Below are positions 1 through 9,260 of a DNA stretch of 64,000 bases, in pieces (position 1 is the stretch's first letter; every line of letters begins with the position of its first letter). A program made the translations under genes and the position numbers. The stretch comes from an uncultured Pelagibacteraceae bacterium (GTDB lineage: Bacteria; Pseudomonadota; Alphaproteobacteria; Pelagibacterales; Pelagibacteraceae): positions 1-64,000 of the forward strand of contig CACJTS010000005.1 of assembly GCA_902596355.1 (NCBI GenBank), given 5' to 3'. Below the pieces are notes generated by a model. It made no database searches and was not told the origin of the DNA. It saw nothing but the letters and a program-made list of their open reading frames with translations.

Positions 1-167
1 TTTAATTCTTCTACTGATAATTTTTTACCTTCTTTATAAGCTGACATTACTAGCAACATCATATGATAATGGGACGGTGATTTTCTAAAAAAATAATTAC
101 TTGATGTATGAGATTGTCTCATTTGATCTTCCCAAAAATCTAAGAGAGTTTTCTTTTCTTTTGGCAT
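1..167 (-). CDS. N-terminal part of an unidentified protein, cut by the window edge
   Basis: The reading frame starts at the ATG whose complement lies at 165-167 and stays open to base 1, giving 55 codons. The translation begins MPKEKKTLLDFWEDQ and contains an HMMLLVMSAYKEGKKLS stretch. It starts only 5 bases after the stop of the TMAO demethylase gene on the same strand, so it is probably co-transcribed with it. The helical, charged start and a possible short winged-helix-like segment could suit a small regulator of the methylamine genes, but this is a guess because too little of the protein is visible. That the frame is coding is likely from its position and clean opening. Confidence 0.6.
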   Translation of the reverse strand, partial: MPKEKKTLLDFWEDQMRQSHTSSNYFFRKSPSHYHMMLLVMSAYKEGKKLSVEEL

Positions 168-172
168 AGCTC

Positions 173-2512
173 TTAAGCTTTGACTCTGGATTTAGTTGGA
201 TCATAAAAAGGAAAACCAACTACTTTTGCACCAATTCTTTTTTGATGACCGTCAATTTTACCAATCTCTACATCAGTACCAATCTCAGAGTACTGAACGT
301 CTATTCTACAAAGTGCAATATTTTTATTTAGAGTAGAGGACAAACATCCACTTGTAACTATACCAACTTGAGATCTTCCAATATGAACACAGTCTCCATG
401 ACCAGCTATTTCTTTGCTAGCAAGTTCCAATCCTACCAATTTTTTTTGAGGGTTTGCCTTTCTTTTAACTAATTCTTCTTTACCAATGAAATCTTCCTCT
501 TTTGTTTTCAATGGAACAGCAAAACCTATACCAGCTTCAAAGGGATCTTGTTCACCATCAAACTCAGCACCAAATAAAATTAAACCCGCCTCAATTCTAA
601 GTTTATCTAAAGCTGCAAACCCAGCTGGAATGAGCCCATCATCTTTACCTGCTGCCATTAATTTATCCCAAACTTCTGGTGCATGTTTTGGATGACACCA
701 AACTTCATAACCTAATTCACCAGTGTAACCTGTTCTAGAAACAATTAATGGAATACCTTGAAGCTCTTCTATTCTACAAATTGTAAATCTAAACCAGCCC
801 AACTCATCTATCGAAGGCTGTGTTGGTGGTGTAAAGATAATTTTTTTTAAAATTTCTCTACTTTTTGGACCTTGCAAAGATACATTGCTAATTTGATCAG
901 TAGAGTTTTTAACAATAGCATTAAAATTCTTTTTCTTTGCAATTTCTTTTAACCATTCTCCACCATATTCATCTCCACATATCCATCTAAAACCTGTTTC
1001 GCTTAATTTTAAAAGAGTTCCGTCATCGAACATCATTCCATTTTCGTAACACATTGCAGAATACACAACCTGTCCAACAGAAAGTTTTTTTATATTTCTT
1101 GTAAGAGTGTAGTTCATTAACTCTTCAGCATCAGGACCAATTATTTCAAACTTTCTCAACGAAGATAGATCAATTAATACAGCATCATTTCTGCAAGCAT
1201 TGTACTCATTAACCAAACCATGTTTGGTGTAATCATTTGGAAGCCAAAATCCTCTAGCATCAACAAAATTTCTAGTTAATTTTGAAGTTCTTTCATAAAA
1301 GCCAGAATTTCTAGTAAGTTTATTTTCGGAGTCTGTTTTCATTCTAAAACCAAATGACTTTCTAAATTCTTTATTTTTATCGTAAGTTCTAACAAATATA
1401 TCTGTAGGATTCCATGAATTACAAGGATCTATATCGCTTGGACATGCAGTTGTTCCTATTGTTAAATCTTTTAAAGCCTTAAACATTACGTAATCACCAG
1501 GTCTTGAATAAGATTCATCCGAAATAACAGAATTTAATCCTCCAGCAGAAGTGTTAAAAAACAAATTGATTGCATGCCAACCTTTTTGTTTCTGAACACC
1601 ATATTTCGACATACTCTCAGTTAAATTATCCGAACAGTTTGGGTGACCAAAATATCCCGCATCTTCATAATACTTTGAAGTACATGCAAGATTAAAAGTA
1701 TCGTGTTTTCCAACTGTATCTCTTATTACCTCAACAAGTGGCTCATGGTCTGTGTCATAAAATTTAGAGAACAAACCTGGTCCTGGGAAAGTATTGCCCA
1801 TGAATGTTCTCGTAGTTTGCCAGTCTAATCCTTTTTCAATTCCTTTTTCTAATTTTCTTGTATCGAATGCCACAAAGTCAGAACATTGTCTTCCAGTTGG
1901 ACTTATTACTTGAATATAATCTCCTTCTTTAACCTCATAAGATATACAACTTTCTTTATTTATATTTTTTTCATAAGCAGGTTCGAAAACAGGATCAGGA
2001 ATTACATTTAACTCCTTATCATTAACAATTTTAGCTCTTTTAACAAATATGGTTAAATCAGTTGGTGGATTTTGTTTTGTGACATCCATATCTTTGCCAG
2101 GAGCTGAAAATATTGCATAACATTTATCTTTTGATTTTAATTTAATTTTTTCTCCAGGCTCAGTGTCTAGATCAAATATATTTGATGATTTTGAATTAGA
2201 AATTTTTAAATTTCTTTTTTTTAATTGATAGTTGGTTGCTAAAATTGTTTCATCATTGCCACTAAGAATATTTTTTATAAAGTTTTTTTCACTGTTAGAT
2301 TTAAGATTTAATATTCCAACATTTGAATTTCCATCTTTATCAAAACATATAATTTCACATATTTGATTTCCTTCGTTATTAATTATTTCTATTTCATCAT
2401 CAGGAAAAATTTGAAAACCAGTTAGACCTCCACCATTTACAATATGTCTTTCAACTCCAGGTGGCAAAACATTTAAACCTGGGTATTTTATTTCTTTACT
2501 TGTTCCTAACAT
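173..2512 (-). CDS. tdm: Trimethylamine N-oxide demethylase (DUF1989 + GcvT fusion)
   Basis: This 779-residue protein carries an N-terminal DUF1989 module (about residues 180-390) followed by a GcvT tetrahydrofolate-binding module (about 425-770). That architecture is the hallmark of Tdm, the cytoplasmic enzyme that splits TMAO into dimethylamine and formaldehyde, with the GcvT part thought to trap the formaldehyde on THF. In DUF1989 I see CSDFVAFD (C210), ACTSKYYEDAGYFGHPNC (C277, C293) and TACPSD (C357). The C277/C293/C357 spacing of 16 and 64 agrees with the zinc-cysteine spacing I recall for Methylocella Tdm. The gene is divergent from tmoX across a 142-base spacer, so transporter and enzyme probably share regulation. 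The first about 170 residues resemble a second, weaker DUF1989-like or cap region. The family call is firm; the substrate is inferred from domain order and neighbours. Confidence 0.9.
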   Translation of the reverse strand: MLGTSKEIKYPGLNVLPPGVERHIVNGGGLTGFQIFPDDEIEIINNEGNQICEIICFDKDGNSNVGILNLKSNSEKNFIKNILSGNDETILATNYQLKKRNLKISNSKSSNIFDLDTEPGEKIKLKSKDKCYAIFSAPGKDMDVTKQNPPTDLTIFVKRAKIVNDKELNVIPDPVFEPAYEKNINKESCISYEVKEGDYIQVISPTGRQCSDFVAFDTRKLEKGIEKGLDWQTTRTFMGNTFPGPGLFSKFYDTDHEPLVEVIRDTVGKHDTFNLACTSKYYEDAGYFGHPNCSDNLTESMSKYGVQKQKGWHAINLFFNTSAGGLNSVISDESYSRPGDYVMFKALKDLTIGTTACPSDIDPCNSWNPTDIFVRTYDKNKEFRKSFGFRMKTDSENKLTRNSGFYERTSKLTRNFVDARGFWLPNDYTKHGLVNEYNACRNDAVLIDLSSLRKFEIIGPDAEELMNYTLTRNIKKLSVGQVVYSAMCYENGMMFDDGTLLKLSETGFRWICGDEYGGEWLKEIAKKKNFNAIVKNSTDQISNVSLQGPKSREILKKIIFTPPTQPSIDELGWFRFTICRIEELQGIPLIVSRTGYTGELGYEVWCHPKHAPEVWDKLMAAGKDDGLIPAGFAALDKLRIEAGLILFGAEFDGEQDPFEAGIGFAVPLKTKEEDFIGKEELVKRKANPQKKLVGLELASKEIAGHGDCVHIGRSQVGIVTSGCLSSTLNKNIALCRIDVQYSEIGTDVEIGKIDGHQKRIGAKVVGFPFYDPTKSRVKA

Positions 2513-2623
2513 TTTTAAAAATATATTATTGATACTTAGATTATCATCATTTTTATTGTTTAAATATATATATATTTTTTAGAACTAATTATCCTTTACC
2601 TATATGTTCTTTTTGTCATAGAC

Positions 2624-2643
2624 TATTAATATTAATATTAATA
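2624..2643. promoter_or_regulatory. 20-base perfect palindrome upstream of tmoX
   Basis: The sequence TATTAATATTAATATTAATA is its own reverse complement and is also three repeats of an ATTAAT unit. It sits directly before the ribosome-binding site (GAGGGG) of tmoX in the divergent tdm/tmoX spacer. It could be an operator, or simply AT-rich transcribed leader that keeps the start region unstructured. In a genome this AT-rich, chance palindromes occur, so confidence is low. Confidence 0.3.
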
Positions 2644-2654
2644 GAGGGGTATAT

Positions 2655-3599
2655 ATGAAAAAAATAATATCATTATTTTCTGCTTTAATATTAACATTTG
2701 CTTTAACTTTAAGTAGTGCAAATGCTGATAAAAGCGGAGTAGTAAAAATCCCAACTCATAACTGGTCAAGTCAATTGGTAGGAGCCGAAGTAGTTGGTGA
2801 ATTATTAAAAATGGTTGGTGAAAAAGTTGAGTATATCAACATGGATTCACAAGCTGTTTACCAAGCCATGGCTGATGGAGATATAGATTTGGTTCATGAA
2901 ATTTGGGAAGGTGCATTTGGTGCTTCTTACGAAAAGGCGAAAGCGGGTGGAGGAATTGAAGAAATTCTTACTCATGATGCTGTAACAAGAGAGGACTGGT
3001 GGTATCCAAATCATGTAGAGAAATTATGTCCTGGTTTACCAGACTGGAAAGCACTTAATAAATGTGCTGACAAATTTGCTAGAGCTGACTCAGGCGGAAA
3101 AGGAGTTTTCGTTGGAGGACCAGTTGACTGGCTAAAACATGATGCTGAAAAAGTAGAGGCATTAGGTATGAACTTTATGGTTAAAAATGCAGGTTCAGCA
3201 GACGCAATATGGGCAGAGTTAGATGCTGGTGTTGCTCAAAATAAAGCTGTGGTGATATTTAATTGGTCTCCTAACTTTATTGGAGCGAAATATCCAGGAA
3301 AATTCGTTGAGTTTCCAAAGCATGATCCTGCTTGCACAACGGATCCAGCTTGGGGAATTAACAAAACAGCACTATATGACTGTGGTAACCCAGCAGAAGG
3401 ATATTTGAAACTTGCAGTAAATGCTGATTTCAAAAACAATCATCCAAAAGGCTATAAAGTTTTAAAACAAATGAACTTTACTACTTCAGATATCGATAAA
3501 ATGGCAAACTACAAAGATACTGATGGACTTGAAGTTTCAGCAGCAGCAGCAAAATGGCTGGATGAACATAAGTCTAAGTGGAGTAATTGGGTTAAATAA
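2655..3599 (+). CDS. tmoX: TMAO-binding periplasmic protein of an ABC transporter (OpuAC family)
   Basis: This 314-residue protein has a clear signal peptide (basic MKK, a hydrophobic stretch to about residue 20, then an ANA cleavage site near 24). The mature part is of the OpuAC/ProX type that binds quaternary or tertiary amine osmolytes in an aromatic cage. Several tryptophans are well placed for this (HNWSSQ, EIWEGAF, DWWYPN, DPAWGINK). Its position, divergent from tdm and followed by an ATPase and a fused permease, points to TmoX, the TMAO-binding component of the TMAO transporter. Glycine betaine or choline binding cannot be excluded from sequence alone. A strong terminator follows the gene, which would let the binding protein be made in excess over the membrane subunits. 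Confidence 0.85.
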   Translation: MKKIISLFSALILTFALTLSSANADKSGVVKIPTHNWSSQLVGAEVVGELLKMVGEKVEYINMDSQAVYQAMADGDIDLVHEIWEGAFGASYEKAKAGGGIEEILTHDAVTREDWWYPNHVEKLCPGLPDWKALNKCADKFARADSGGKGVFVGGPVDWLKHDAEKVEALGMNFMVKNAGSADAIWAELDAGVAQNKAVVIFNWSPNFIGAKYPGKFVEFPKHDPACTTDPAWGINKTALYDCGNPAEGYLKLAVNADFKNNHPKGYKVLKQMNFTTSDIDKMANYKDTDGLEVSAAAAKWLDEHKSKWSNWVK

Positions 3600-3617
3600 A
3601 CATAGATTACTATATTA

Positions 3618-3656
3618 ACGAACCGACTTAATTTAAAGTCGGTTCGTTTTTTTTTT
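3618..3656 (+). terminator. Intrinsic terminator between tmoX and the transporter ATPase gene
   Basis: A 12-base-pair perfect stem (ACGAACCGACTT at 3618-3629 pairing with 3636-3647) with a 6-base loop is followed directly by a run of about ten T residues. It lies 18 bases after the tmoX stop and 26 bases before the ATPase start. Partial read-through at this site would give high binding-protein and low ATPase/permease expression. Confidence 0.9.
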
Positions 3657-3682
3657 ATTTTATGATAAATTAAATTTTAAGT

Positions 3683-4711
3683 ATGAACAAAGAAGTAAAA
3701 ATATCCTGCAAAAATATTTGGAAATTATATGGCGAAACTCCAGAAAAGTTTTTAAAAAATACAAATAACAATCCTACAACAGAAGAAATTAAACAAAATA
3801 ATTATATTCCCGCTGTAAGAGATGCATCAATAGACGTTAATACAGGTGAAATTTTAGTTATTATGGGATTAAGCGGATCAGGAAAATCGACTTTACTTAG
3901 ATGTATGTCAAAATTAATTGAACCAACTCATGGTCAGGTATTTTTTGAGGGAAATGATTTATTAAAAGCATCTGAAAAAGAGTTAATAGATATAAGGCGG
4001 CATAAGATGGGTATGGTATTCCAACACTTTGCACTTTTACCTCACCGAACAGTTTTACAAAATGTTGCCTTTCCACTTGAGGTTCAAGGACAAGAAATTC
4101 AAAAAAGAGAGGAAAGAGCAAAAGATGTAATAAAGCTAGTAGGTTTAGAAGGAAGAGAAAAATATTATCCAAGGGAATTATCAGGAGGACAACAACAAAG
4201 AGTTGGTCTTGCGAGATCTTTAGCAGTTGAACCAGATGTTTGGTTTTTAGATGAACCTTTTTCTGCATTAGATCCATTAATAAGAAAAGAAATGCAAAAC
4301 GAGTTTTTAAGACTTCAAAGTATGTTAAAAAAAACAATTGTATTTATTACACATGATTTTGATGAAGCAATTAGATTAGCAGACAGGATAGCAATAATGT
4401 ATGAGGGATTAATTGTTCAAGTAGGAACCCCCGAAGAATTGATTACAAAACCAGCTACTGATTATGTCGCAGAATTTACAAAAGATATACCAAGATCAAA
4501 ATTATTAAATGCAGAAAGCATTATGAATGAAAAAGATAAAAAACCTTACGAAAACACAGTTAATTATAGTGATAAAATTGAAAAAATTGCATCAAAAGTT
4601 TTAAAGTCAGAAAGTATTTTTTCTGTAGTTGATGACAACAAAGAGGTTATAGGTTCAGTGAGTAAAAAAGAACTAATTAAAGCTTTATTTGCTGAAGACA
4701 AAAATGAATAA
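3683..4711 (+). CDS. ATPase subunit of the TMAO/betaine ABC transporter (ProV/OpuAA type)
   Basis: This 342-residue ABC ATPase has Walker A GLSGSGKST (62-70), a Q-loop at VFQHF (Q114), signature LSGGQQQR (166-173), Walker B VWFLDEP (186-192) and the H-loop ITHD (222-225). After about residue 270 there is a short CBS-like tail (SIFSVVDDNKEVIGSVSKKE), typical of osmolyte importers in which the tail senses ionic strength. It lies between tmoX and the double permease and overlaps the permease start by 8 bases. It energises TMAO uptake at the inner membrane. I recognise it as the ATPase of the TmoXVW system but am not sure which letter belongs to it, so no symbol is given. It is the only betaine-type ATPase in the window and might also serve the ATPase-less transporter at 29.4-31.4 kb. 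Confidence 0.88.
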   Translation: MNKEVKISCKNIWKLYGETPEKFLKNTNNNPTTEEIKQNNYIPAVRDASIDVNTGEILVIMGLSGSGKSTLLRCMSKLIEPTHGQVFFEGNDLLKASEKELIDIRRHKMGMVFQHFALLPHRTVLQNVAFPLEVQGQEIQKREERAKDVIKLVGLEGREKYYPRELSGGQQQRVGLARSLAVEPDVWFLDEPFSALDPLIRKEMQNEFLRLQSMLKKTIVFITHDFDEAIRLADRIAIMYEGLIVQVGTPEELITKPATDYVAEFTKDIPRSKLLNAESIMNEKDKKPYENTVNYSDKIEKIASKVLKSESIFSVVDDNKEVIGSVSKKELIKALFAEDKNE

Positions 4712-6716
4712 AATTAAAACCATTTTAAGGGGAAAATTTTTTTTTATATTTGGGCCTTTCATTTTCTTGTGGCTCTTACGTTATATTATTCCAAATTATA
4801 CTATTTCATCTAAAACACCTCATTGGGCTTACATTCCACCAAAAAGTTGCTTAGGTGGCTGTGGATCAATAGATGGTCTTGTACCTTTTGTTGATTGGAC
4901 AAATGCATTAATTCAATTTCTAAGAAAGTACGAAATATTCGGTTTGTTTACTTTTAGAGATTTTACAAGAGGCATTGCTAACTATGTTGATAAATTTTTA
5001 GATTTTACAGAAGCAGTTTTACACAAAGGTTTTCCAAGTTATGATGTAGGACCTTTACCTTGGATATTTATTTTAACTCTTACAATTATACTGGGATTTT
5101 ATTTAAGAGGCTGGAGATTAGCTTTATTGGGTGGCACATGTTTTTCATATTTAATATTATTTAGCAAAAGAGGTATTTGGGAACTGTCTATGAAATCTTT
5201 GGCAGCCATCTCTGTTTCAGCACCTCTAGCAGCATTAATCGGTCTGTGTTTAGGTATACTTGCGGTAAAAAGAAAAAGATTTGCAAACTTTTTATGGCCA
5301 ATGCTTAACATTTTACAATCGTTACCTCATTTTTCATATTTAATATTAGTAGTTATATTTGTTGGAATAGGAACAAAAGCCGGAGTAATAGCAACTGTTA
5401 TATTTGCATTTCCTCCCATGGCCAGATTAACGATTTTAGGCTTACAAAATATATCTCAAGAAATAAAAGAGGCAGGCATCATGGCTGGCTGTACAAAGTG
5501 GCAAATGTTATTTAAAGTTGAGATTCCAGCAGCAAGGTCTCCAATAATGTTAGGGGTAAATCAGGTTATTATGCAATGTCTTGCTATGATTGTTATAGCA
5601 GCATTTATTGGTCAACCGGGTCTTGGTCATGATTTATTAATTCGATTACAAGGTTTAAGATTAGGTGAAGCTTTTGAAATAGGTGTTGCAGTAGTTTTGA
5701 TTGCAATTACGCTTGATAGATATAGTCAAGCTTTAGCATTAAAAGAGCCCGAAAGAAGAGAAGGTAATTTTTTAAAAAGACATCCATATTTATGTACAAG
5801 CATTTTTTCAATAATAATTTGTACTTTTCTAGTTTTTATTTTCCCATTTTTTAATGAATATCCTAAGGAGTACACTATTTCAGCGTCTGTATATTTAGAT
5901 AATGGTATCAAATCGTTTACAAGGTCATTATTTGTACCATTAGGGATTTTTAGAGACTGGATGTTAATATATTTTTTGATGCCTCTTAAATCTATATTTC
6001 AATCTATGCCATGGACAGGTGTTATATTATTTGTAGGAGCAATTGGATGGAAGCTTGGTAAAATAAGGTTGGCTTTAACAGTTATGTTGTTTGTGTTTTT
6101 TATTGCTTCATCTGGCTATTGGGTAAGGGCAATGATAACGGTCTACATGGTTTTTGCTTCTTTAGTTATTTGTGCTCTAATCGGAATACCATTAGGAATA
6201 TGGGCATCTAAAAAAGAAAGTAGAACAAAGATCGTTTTAAATATTTGTGATATTTTTCAAACATTTCCTTCATTTATATACTTGCTTCCAGCAATAATGT
6301 TATTTCAAATTAGCGATGTTTCGGCAATATTTGCAATAGTAATCTATTCTTCAATACCAATGGTTAGGTACACTGTTTTCGGTTTAAGAAATGTACCTCA
6401 GCAAATTATAGAAGCATCTATCACCTCAGGGTGCACAGAAAGACAATTATTATGGAAAGTAAAAATGCCACTAGCTTTTCCCGAAATAATTCTTGGAGCT
6501 AATCAAACACTAATGTTTGCATTATTTATGGTTATGATTGCAGGATTTATTGGAACAGTTGATTTGTCTCAAGAAATATTTAGGGCTTTATCATTTAGTG
6601 ACGGCGGCAAGGGTTTGATAATTGGTTTATGCGTGGCATTTATAGGTTTAACTGCTGATAGACTTTTAGTCGAATGGTCATCACAGATGAAATCAAAATT
6701 AGGTTTTAAAGTTTAA
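4704..6716 (+). CDS. Double-length permease of the TMAO/betaine ABC transporter
   Basis: This protein of about 670 residues contains two consecutive ABC importer permease domains, each with its own EAA loop. The first has GIMAGCTKWQMLFKVEIP near 260 and the second has SITSGCTERQLLWKVKMP near 580. Ordinary ProW/OpuAB permeases are near 280-350 residues and act as dimers, so this is a tandem fusion that would form the whole membrane channel from one chain. I chose the ATG at 4704, which overlaps the ATPase stop by 8 bases (ATGAATAA), over the TTG 15 bases upstream. Between the halves are extra hydrophobic segments and loops with several tryptophans. The gene ends about 15 bases before glpK. TMAO specificity is inferred from tmoX and tdm. 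Confidence 0.88.
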   Translation: MNKIKTILRGKFFFIFGPFIFLWLLRYIIPNYTISSKTPHWAYIPPKSCLGGCGSIDGLVPFVDWTNALIQFLRKYEIFGLFTFRDFTRGIANYVDKFLDFTEAVLHKGFPSYDVGPLPWIFILTLTIILGFYLRGWRLALLGGTCFSYLILFSKRGIWELSMKSLAAISVSAPLAALIGLCLGILAVKRKRFANFLWPMLNILQSLPHFSYLILVVIFVGIGTKAGVIATVIFAFPPMARLTILGLQNISQEIKEAGIMAGCTKWQMLFKVEIPAARSPIMLGVNQVIMQCLAMIVIAAFIGQPGLGHDLLIRLQGLRLGEAFEIGVAVVLIAITLDRYSQALALKEPERREGNFLKRHPYLCTSIFSIIICTFLVFIFPFFNEYPKEYTISASVYLDNGIKSFTRSLFVPLGIFRDWMLIYFLMPLKSIFQSMPWTGVILFVGAIGWKLGKIRLALTVMLFVFFIASSGYWVRAMITVYMVFASLVICALIGIPLGIWASKKESRTKIVLNICDIFQTFPSFIYLLPAIMLFQISDVSAIFAIVIYSSIPMVRYTVFGLRNVPQQIIEASITSGCTERQLLWKVKMPLAFPEIILGANQTLMFALFMVMIAGFIGTVDLSQEIFRALSFSDGGKGLIIGLCVAFIGLTADRLLVEWSSQMKSKLGFKV

Positions 6717-6730
6717 TTTTAATTTTTTTG

Positions 6731-8209
6731 ATGAAAAAATTTATAGTATCAATTGATCAAGGAACGACTTCATCTAGAGTGGTTTTGTTTGATATTAAAG
6801 GAAATATTAAATTTATTTCACAATATGAATTTAAACAATACTTTCCTAAAAATGGCTGGGTAGAGCATAATCCGAATGAAATTTGGCTGACAACAATTAA
6901 AGCATTAAAACAAGTAATAAAAAAAGCTATAAGTTTGAGAGGTAATATACTTACAATTGGAATTACAAATCAAAGAGAAACCACAATCTTATGGAATAAA
7001 AAAACTGGAAAACCTATTTATAATGCTATCGTTTGGCAAGATAGAAGAACCCAGGAATATTGTAAATCTCTAAAGAATAAAAATTACGAAAATACTTTTA
7101 GAAAAAAAACAGGATTATTTATTGATCCTTATTTTTCTGCCACCAAAATTAAATGGATTTTAGATAATGTAAAAGTTTCAAAAAAGTTACTAAAAACCAA
7201 TAATTTATTGTTTGGTACTGTAGATACATTCTTAATCTGGAAATTAACTAAAGGTAAACAGCATTTAACTGAAGCTACCAACGCAAGCAGAACTATGTTG
7301 TTTAATATTAATAATAATAAGTGGGACCATGAGATTTTAAAAAAATTAAATATTCCAAAGAGTATTTTACCTGTAGTAAAAAATTCAGCTGATGACTTTG
7401 GTAAAACTGATAAAAAAATTACTGGAAAAGAGATTCCAATATCTGCTGTTTTAGGTGATCAACAGGCTGCTGCGGTTGGTCAAACTTGTTTTGAAAAAGG
7501 TTCAATTAAAAGTACTTATGGAACAGGCGCTTTTATAATTATGAATACAGGCTCCAAGAAAATAAATTCCAAAAATAAATTATTAACAACAATATGTTAT
7601 CGATTGAACAATAAGACTACTTATGCACTAGAGGGATCAATTTTCATAGCTGGCGCTGGCATACAATGGTTAAGAGATAAAATGAAATTAATAAAAAAAG
7701 CACCAGAAACAGAAAAAATAGCAAGATCATCAAATATAAATGATGGCATCTATATCGTTCCCGCTTTTAGCGGTATGGGAGCACCTTATTGGAGACCAGA
7801 TGCAAGAGGTTTAATTGCAGGTTTAACTAGAGATAGCAATTGGCAAAGTTTAGTAAGAGCGACAGTCGAGTCCGTTGCTTATCAAAGTTATGATCTTTTT
7901 AACGCTATGAATAAAGACGGGTTGAAACCTAGAATAGTAAAAATTGATGGTGGTATGGTTGCAAACAATTGGTTTTCACAATTCTTGTCAGATATAATAA
8001 ATTTAAAAGTAATTAGACCAAAAGTATTGGAAACTACCGCATTAGGAGTCGCGCTCTTTGCTGGATATCAAATTGGTGAGTTTAAATCATTAAATCAAAT
8101 TAAAAATATTTGGCAAAAAGATAGAGCTTTTTCACCAAAAATTAAAAATTCATTGAGAAATCAATTATTAGAAGGATGGAAACTAGCAATTAGAAAAACT
8201 TTGTCATAG
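6731..8209 (+). CDS. glpK: Glycerol kinase
   Basis: This FGGY-family kinase of 492 residues phosphorylates glycerol to sn-glycerol 3-phosphate with ATP. Visible motifs are the N-terminal phosphate loop DQGTTSSR (9-16), the NQRET substrate segment (80-84), GTVDTFLIWKLT (about 162-173) and LGDQQAA with the likely catalytic base D243. The C-terminal nucleotide site (DGGMVAN) is also present. The length is normal. I use the ATG at 6731; a TTG immediately before it is less likely. It is followed within 8 bases by gpsA and then by an alcohol dehydrogenase and an amidotransferase. No glycerol facilitator gene is nearby. Confidence 0.93.
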   Translation: MKKFIVSIDQGTTSSRVVLFDIKGNIKFISQYEFKQYFPKNGWVEHNPNEIWLTTIKALKQVIKKAISLRGNILTIGITNQRETTILWNKKTGKPIYNAIVWQDRRTQEYCKSLKNKNYENTFRKKTGLFIDPYFSATKIKWILDNVKVSKKLLKTNNLLFGTVDTFLIWKLTKGKQHLTEATNASRTMLFNINNNKWDHEILKKLNIPKSILPVVKNSADDFGKTDKKITGKEIPISAVLGDQQAAAVGQTCFEKGSIKSTYGTGAFIIMNTGSKKINSKNKLLTTICYRLNNKTTYALEGSIFIAGAGIQWLRDKMKLIKKAPETEKIARSSNINDGIYIVPAFSGMGAPYWRPDARGLIAGLTRDSNWQSLVRATVESVAYQSYDLFNAMNKDGLKPRIVKIDGGMVANNWFSQFLSDIINLKVIRPKVLETTALGVALFAGYQIGEFKSLNQIKNIWQKDRAFSPKIKNSLRNQLLEGWKLAIRKTLS

Positions 8210-8217
8210 CTTAAGAT

Positions 8218-9246
8218 ATGAAAAAAATTGTAATTATTGGCTCTGGTGCAATGGGATCTGCTTTTTCTGTTCCATGTGCGGATAATTCAAATGAAGTTTT
8301 TTTAGTTGGATCATTTCTTGAAGATAATGTTATTGATGAATTAAAAAATTCAAATAATTTTCATCCAATTTTAAAAAGTCAATTACCAAAAAATATAAAA
8401 GTTTTAAAATATTCAGAATTTGATGAAAATGTTAAAAATAATATTGATCTTTTAGTTATTGGAGTTAGTTCAAAAGGTATTGAATGGATAGGTAATGAAA
8501 TTTCCAAATTTTATAAATCAACAGCAGATATTCTCTTATTAACAAAAGGTTTAGCTTTGATTAATAACAAATTTGAAACTTTGGCAGAAAAATTAGATAA
8601 TATTTTAAAAGAAAAAGGAATCACTGATGCTAAAATTTCTGCAGTAGCAGGACCTTGTTTAGCTAATGGGTTAGTAAATAGAATAAATAGTAGCGTTGTA
8701 TTGGCAAATCAAAATATAAACATTGCAAAAAATATAGGATCAATAATCTCAACAAATTACTATTCTACAGAGTATTCAGATGATTTAATTGGTGTTGAGG
8801 TGTGTGCTGCTACAAAAAATATTTACTCTATGTTAATTGGGGCTTCAGAAGGTTTGAGTAGCAAATCACTAAACAGCGAAACAAAAAAAAAATTTTTTCT
8901 TAATACAGCTGCATCTTTATTTTATAAGGCGGTTAGTGAAATGAAATCTTTAACTAAAAAATTAAATGGTAAAGAAGAGTCTGCTTATGGTCTTGCAGGA
9001 TTGGGAGATTTATATGTTAGTTCGGCCGGGGGCAGGAATAGTAAGATGGGATATTATTTAGGGCAAGGTCACTTATTTAAAGAAGCTAAAGAAAAATTTA
9101 TGAAAGATGTTACTGTTGAAGGTGCAGATCTAGCATACGAAATAGGACCGAAAGTTCTCAATGAATTTGAGGAAAAAGAATTTCCACTTTTAATTAGTGT
9201 AATTAAAAGTATTTGTAGTAACCAAAAACTAGAAATTAACTGGTAA
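8218..9246 (+). CDS. gpsA: NAD(P)-dependent glycerol-3-phosphate dehydrogenase
   Basis: This 342-residue protein interconverts glycerol 3-phosphate and dihydroxyacetone phosphate. It has the N-terminal Rossmann motif GSGAMGSAF (8-16), the AGPCLANG segment, and the EVCAATKN motif carrying the expected catalytic lysine. The C-terminal helical dimerisation domain holds AYGLAGLGDL and VEGADLAYEIGPKV. It lies 8 bases after glpK, so the pair would take glycerol to DHAP, or supply glycerol phosphate for lipids. The C-terminal half is more divergent than in textbook GpsA, so a related substrate is possible. It is the natural partner of glpK here, since no quinone-linked GlpD is present. Confidence 0.85.
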   Translation: MKKIVIIGSGAMGSAFSVPCADNSNEVFLVGSFLEDNVIDELKNSNNFHPILKSQLPKNIKVLKYSEFDENVKNNIDLLVIGVSSKGIEWIGNEISKFYKSTADILLLTKGLALINNKFETLAEKLDNILKEKGITDAKISAVAGPCLANGLVNRINSSVVLANQNINIAKNIGSIISTNYYSTEYSDDLIGVEVCAATKNIYSMLIGASEGLSSKSLNSETKKKFFLNTAASLFYKAVSEMKSLTKKLNGKEESAYGLAGLGDLYVSSAGGRNSKMGYYLGQGHLFKEAKEKFMKDVTVEGADLAYEIGPKVLNEFEEKEFPLLISVIKSICSNQKLEINW

Positions 9247-9260
9247 AATTATATTTTGTT

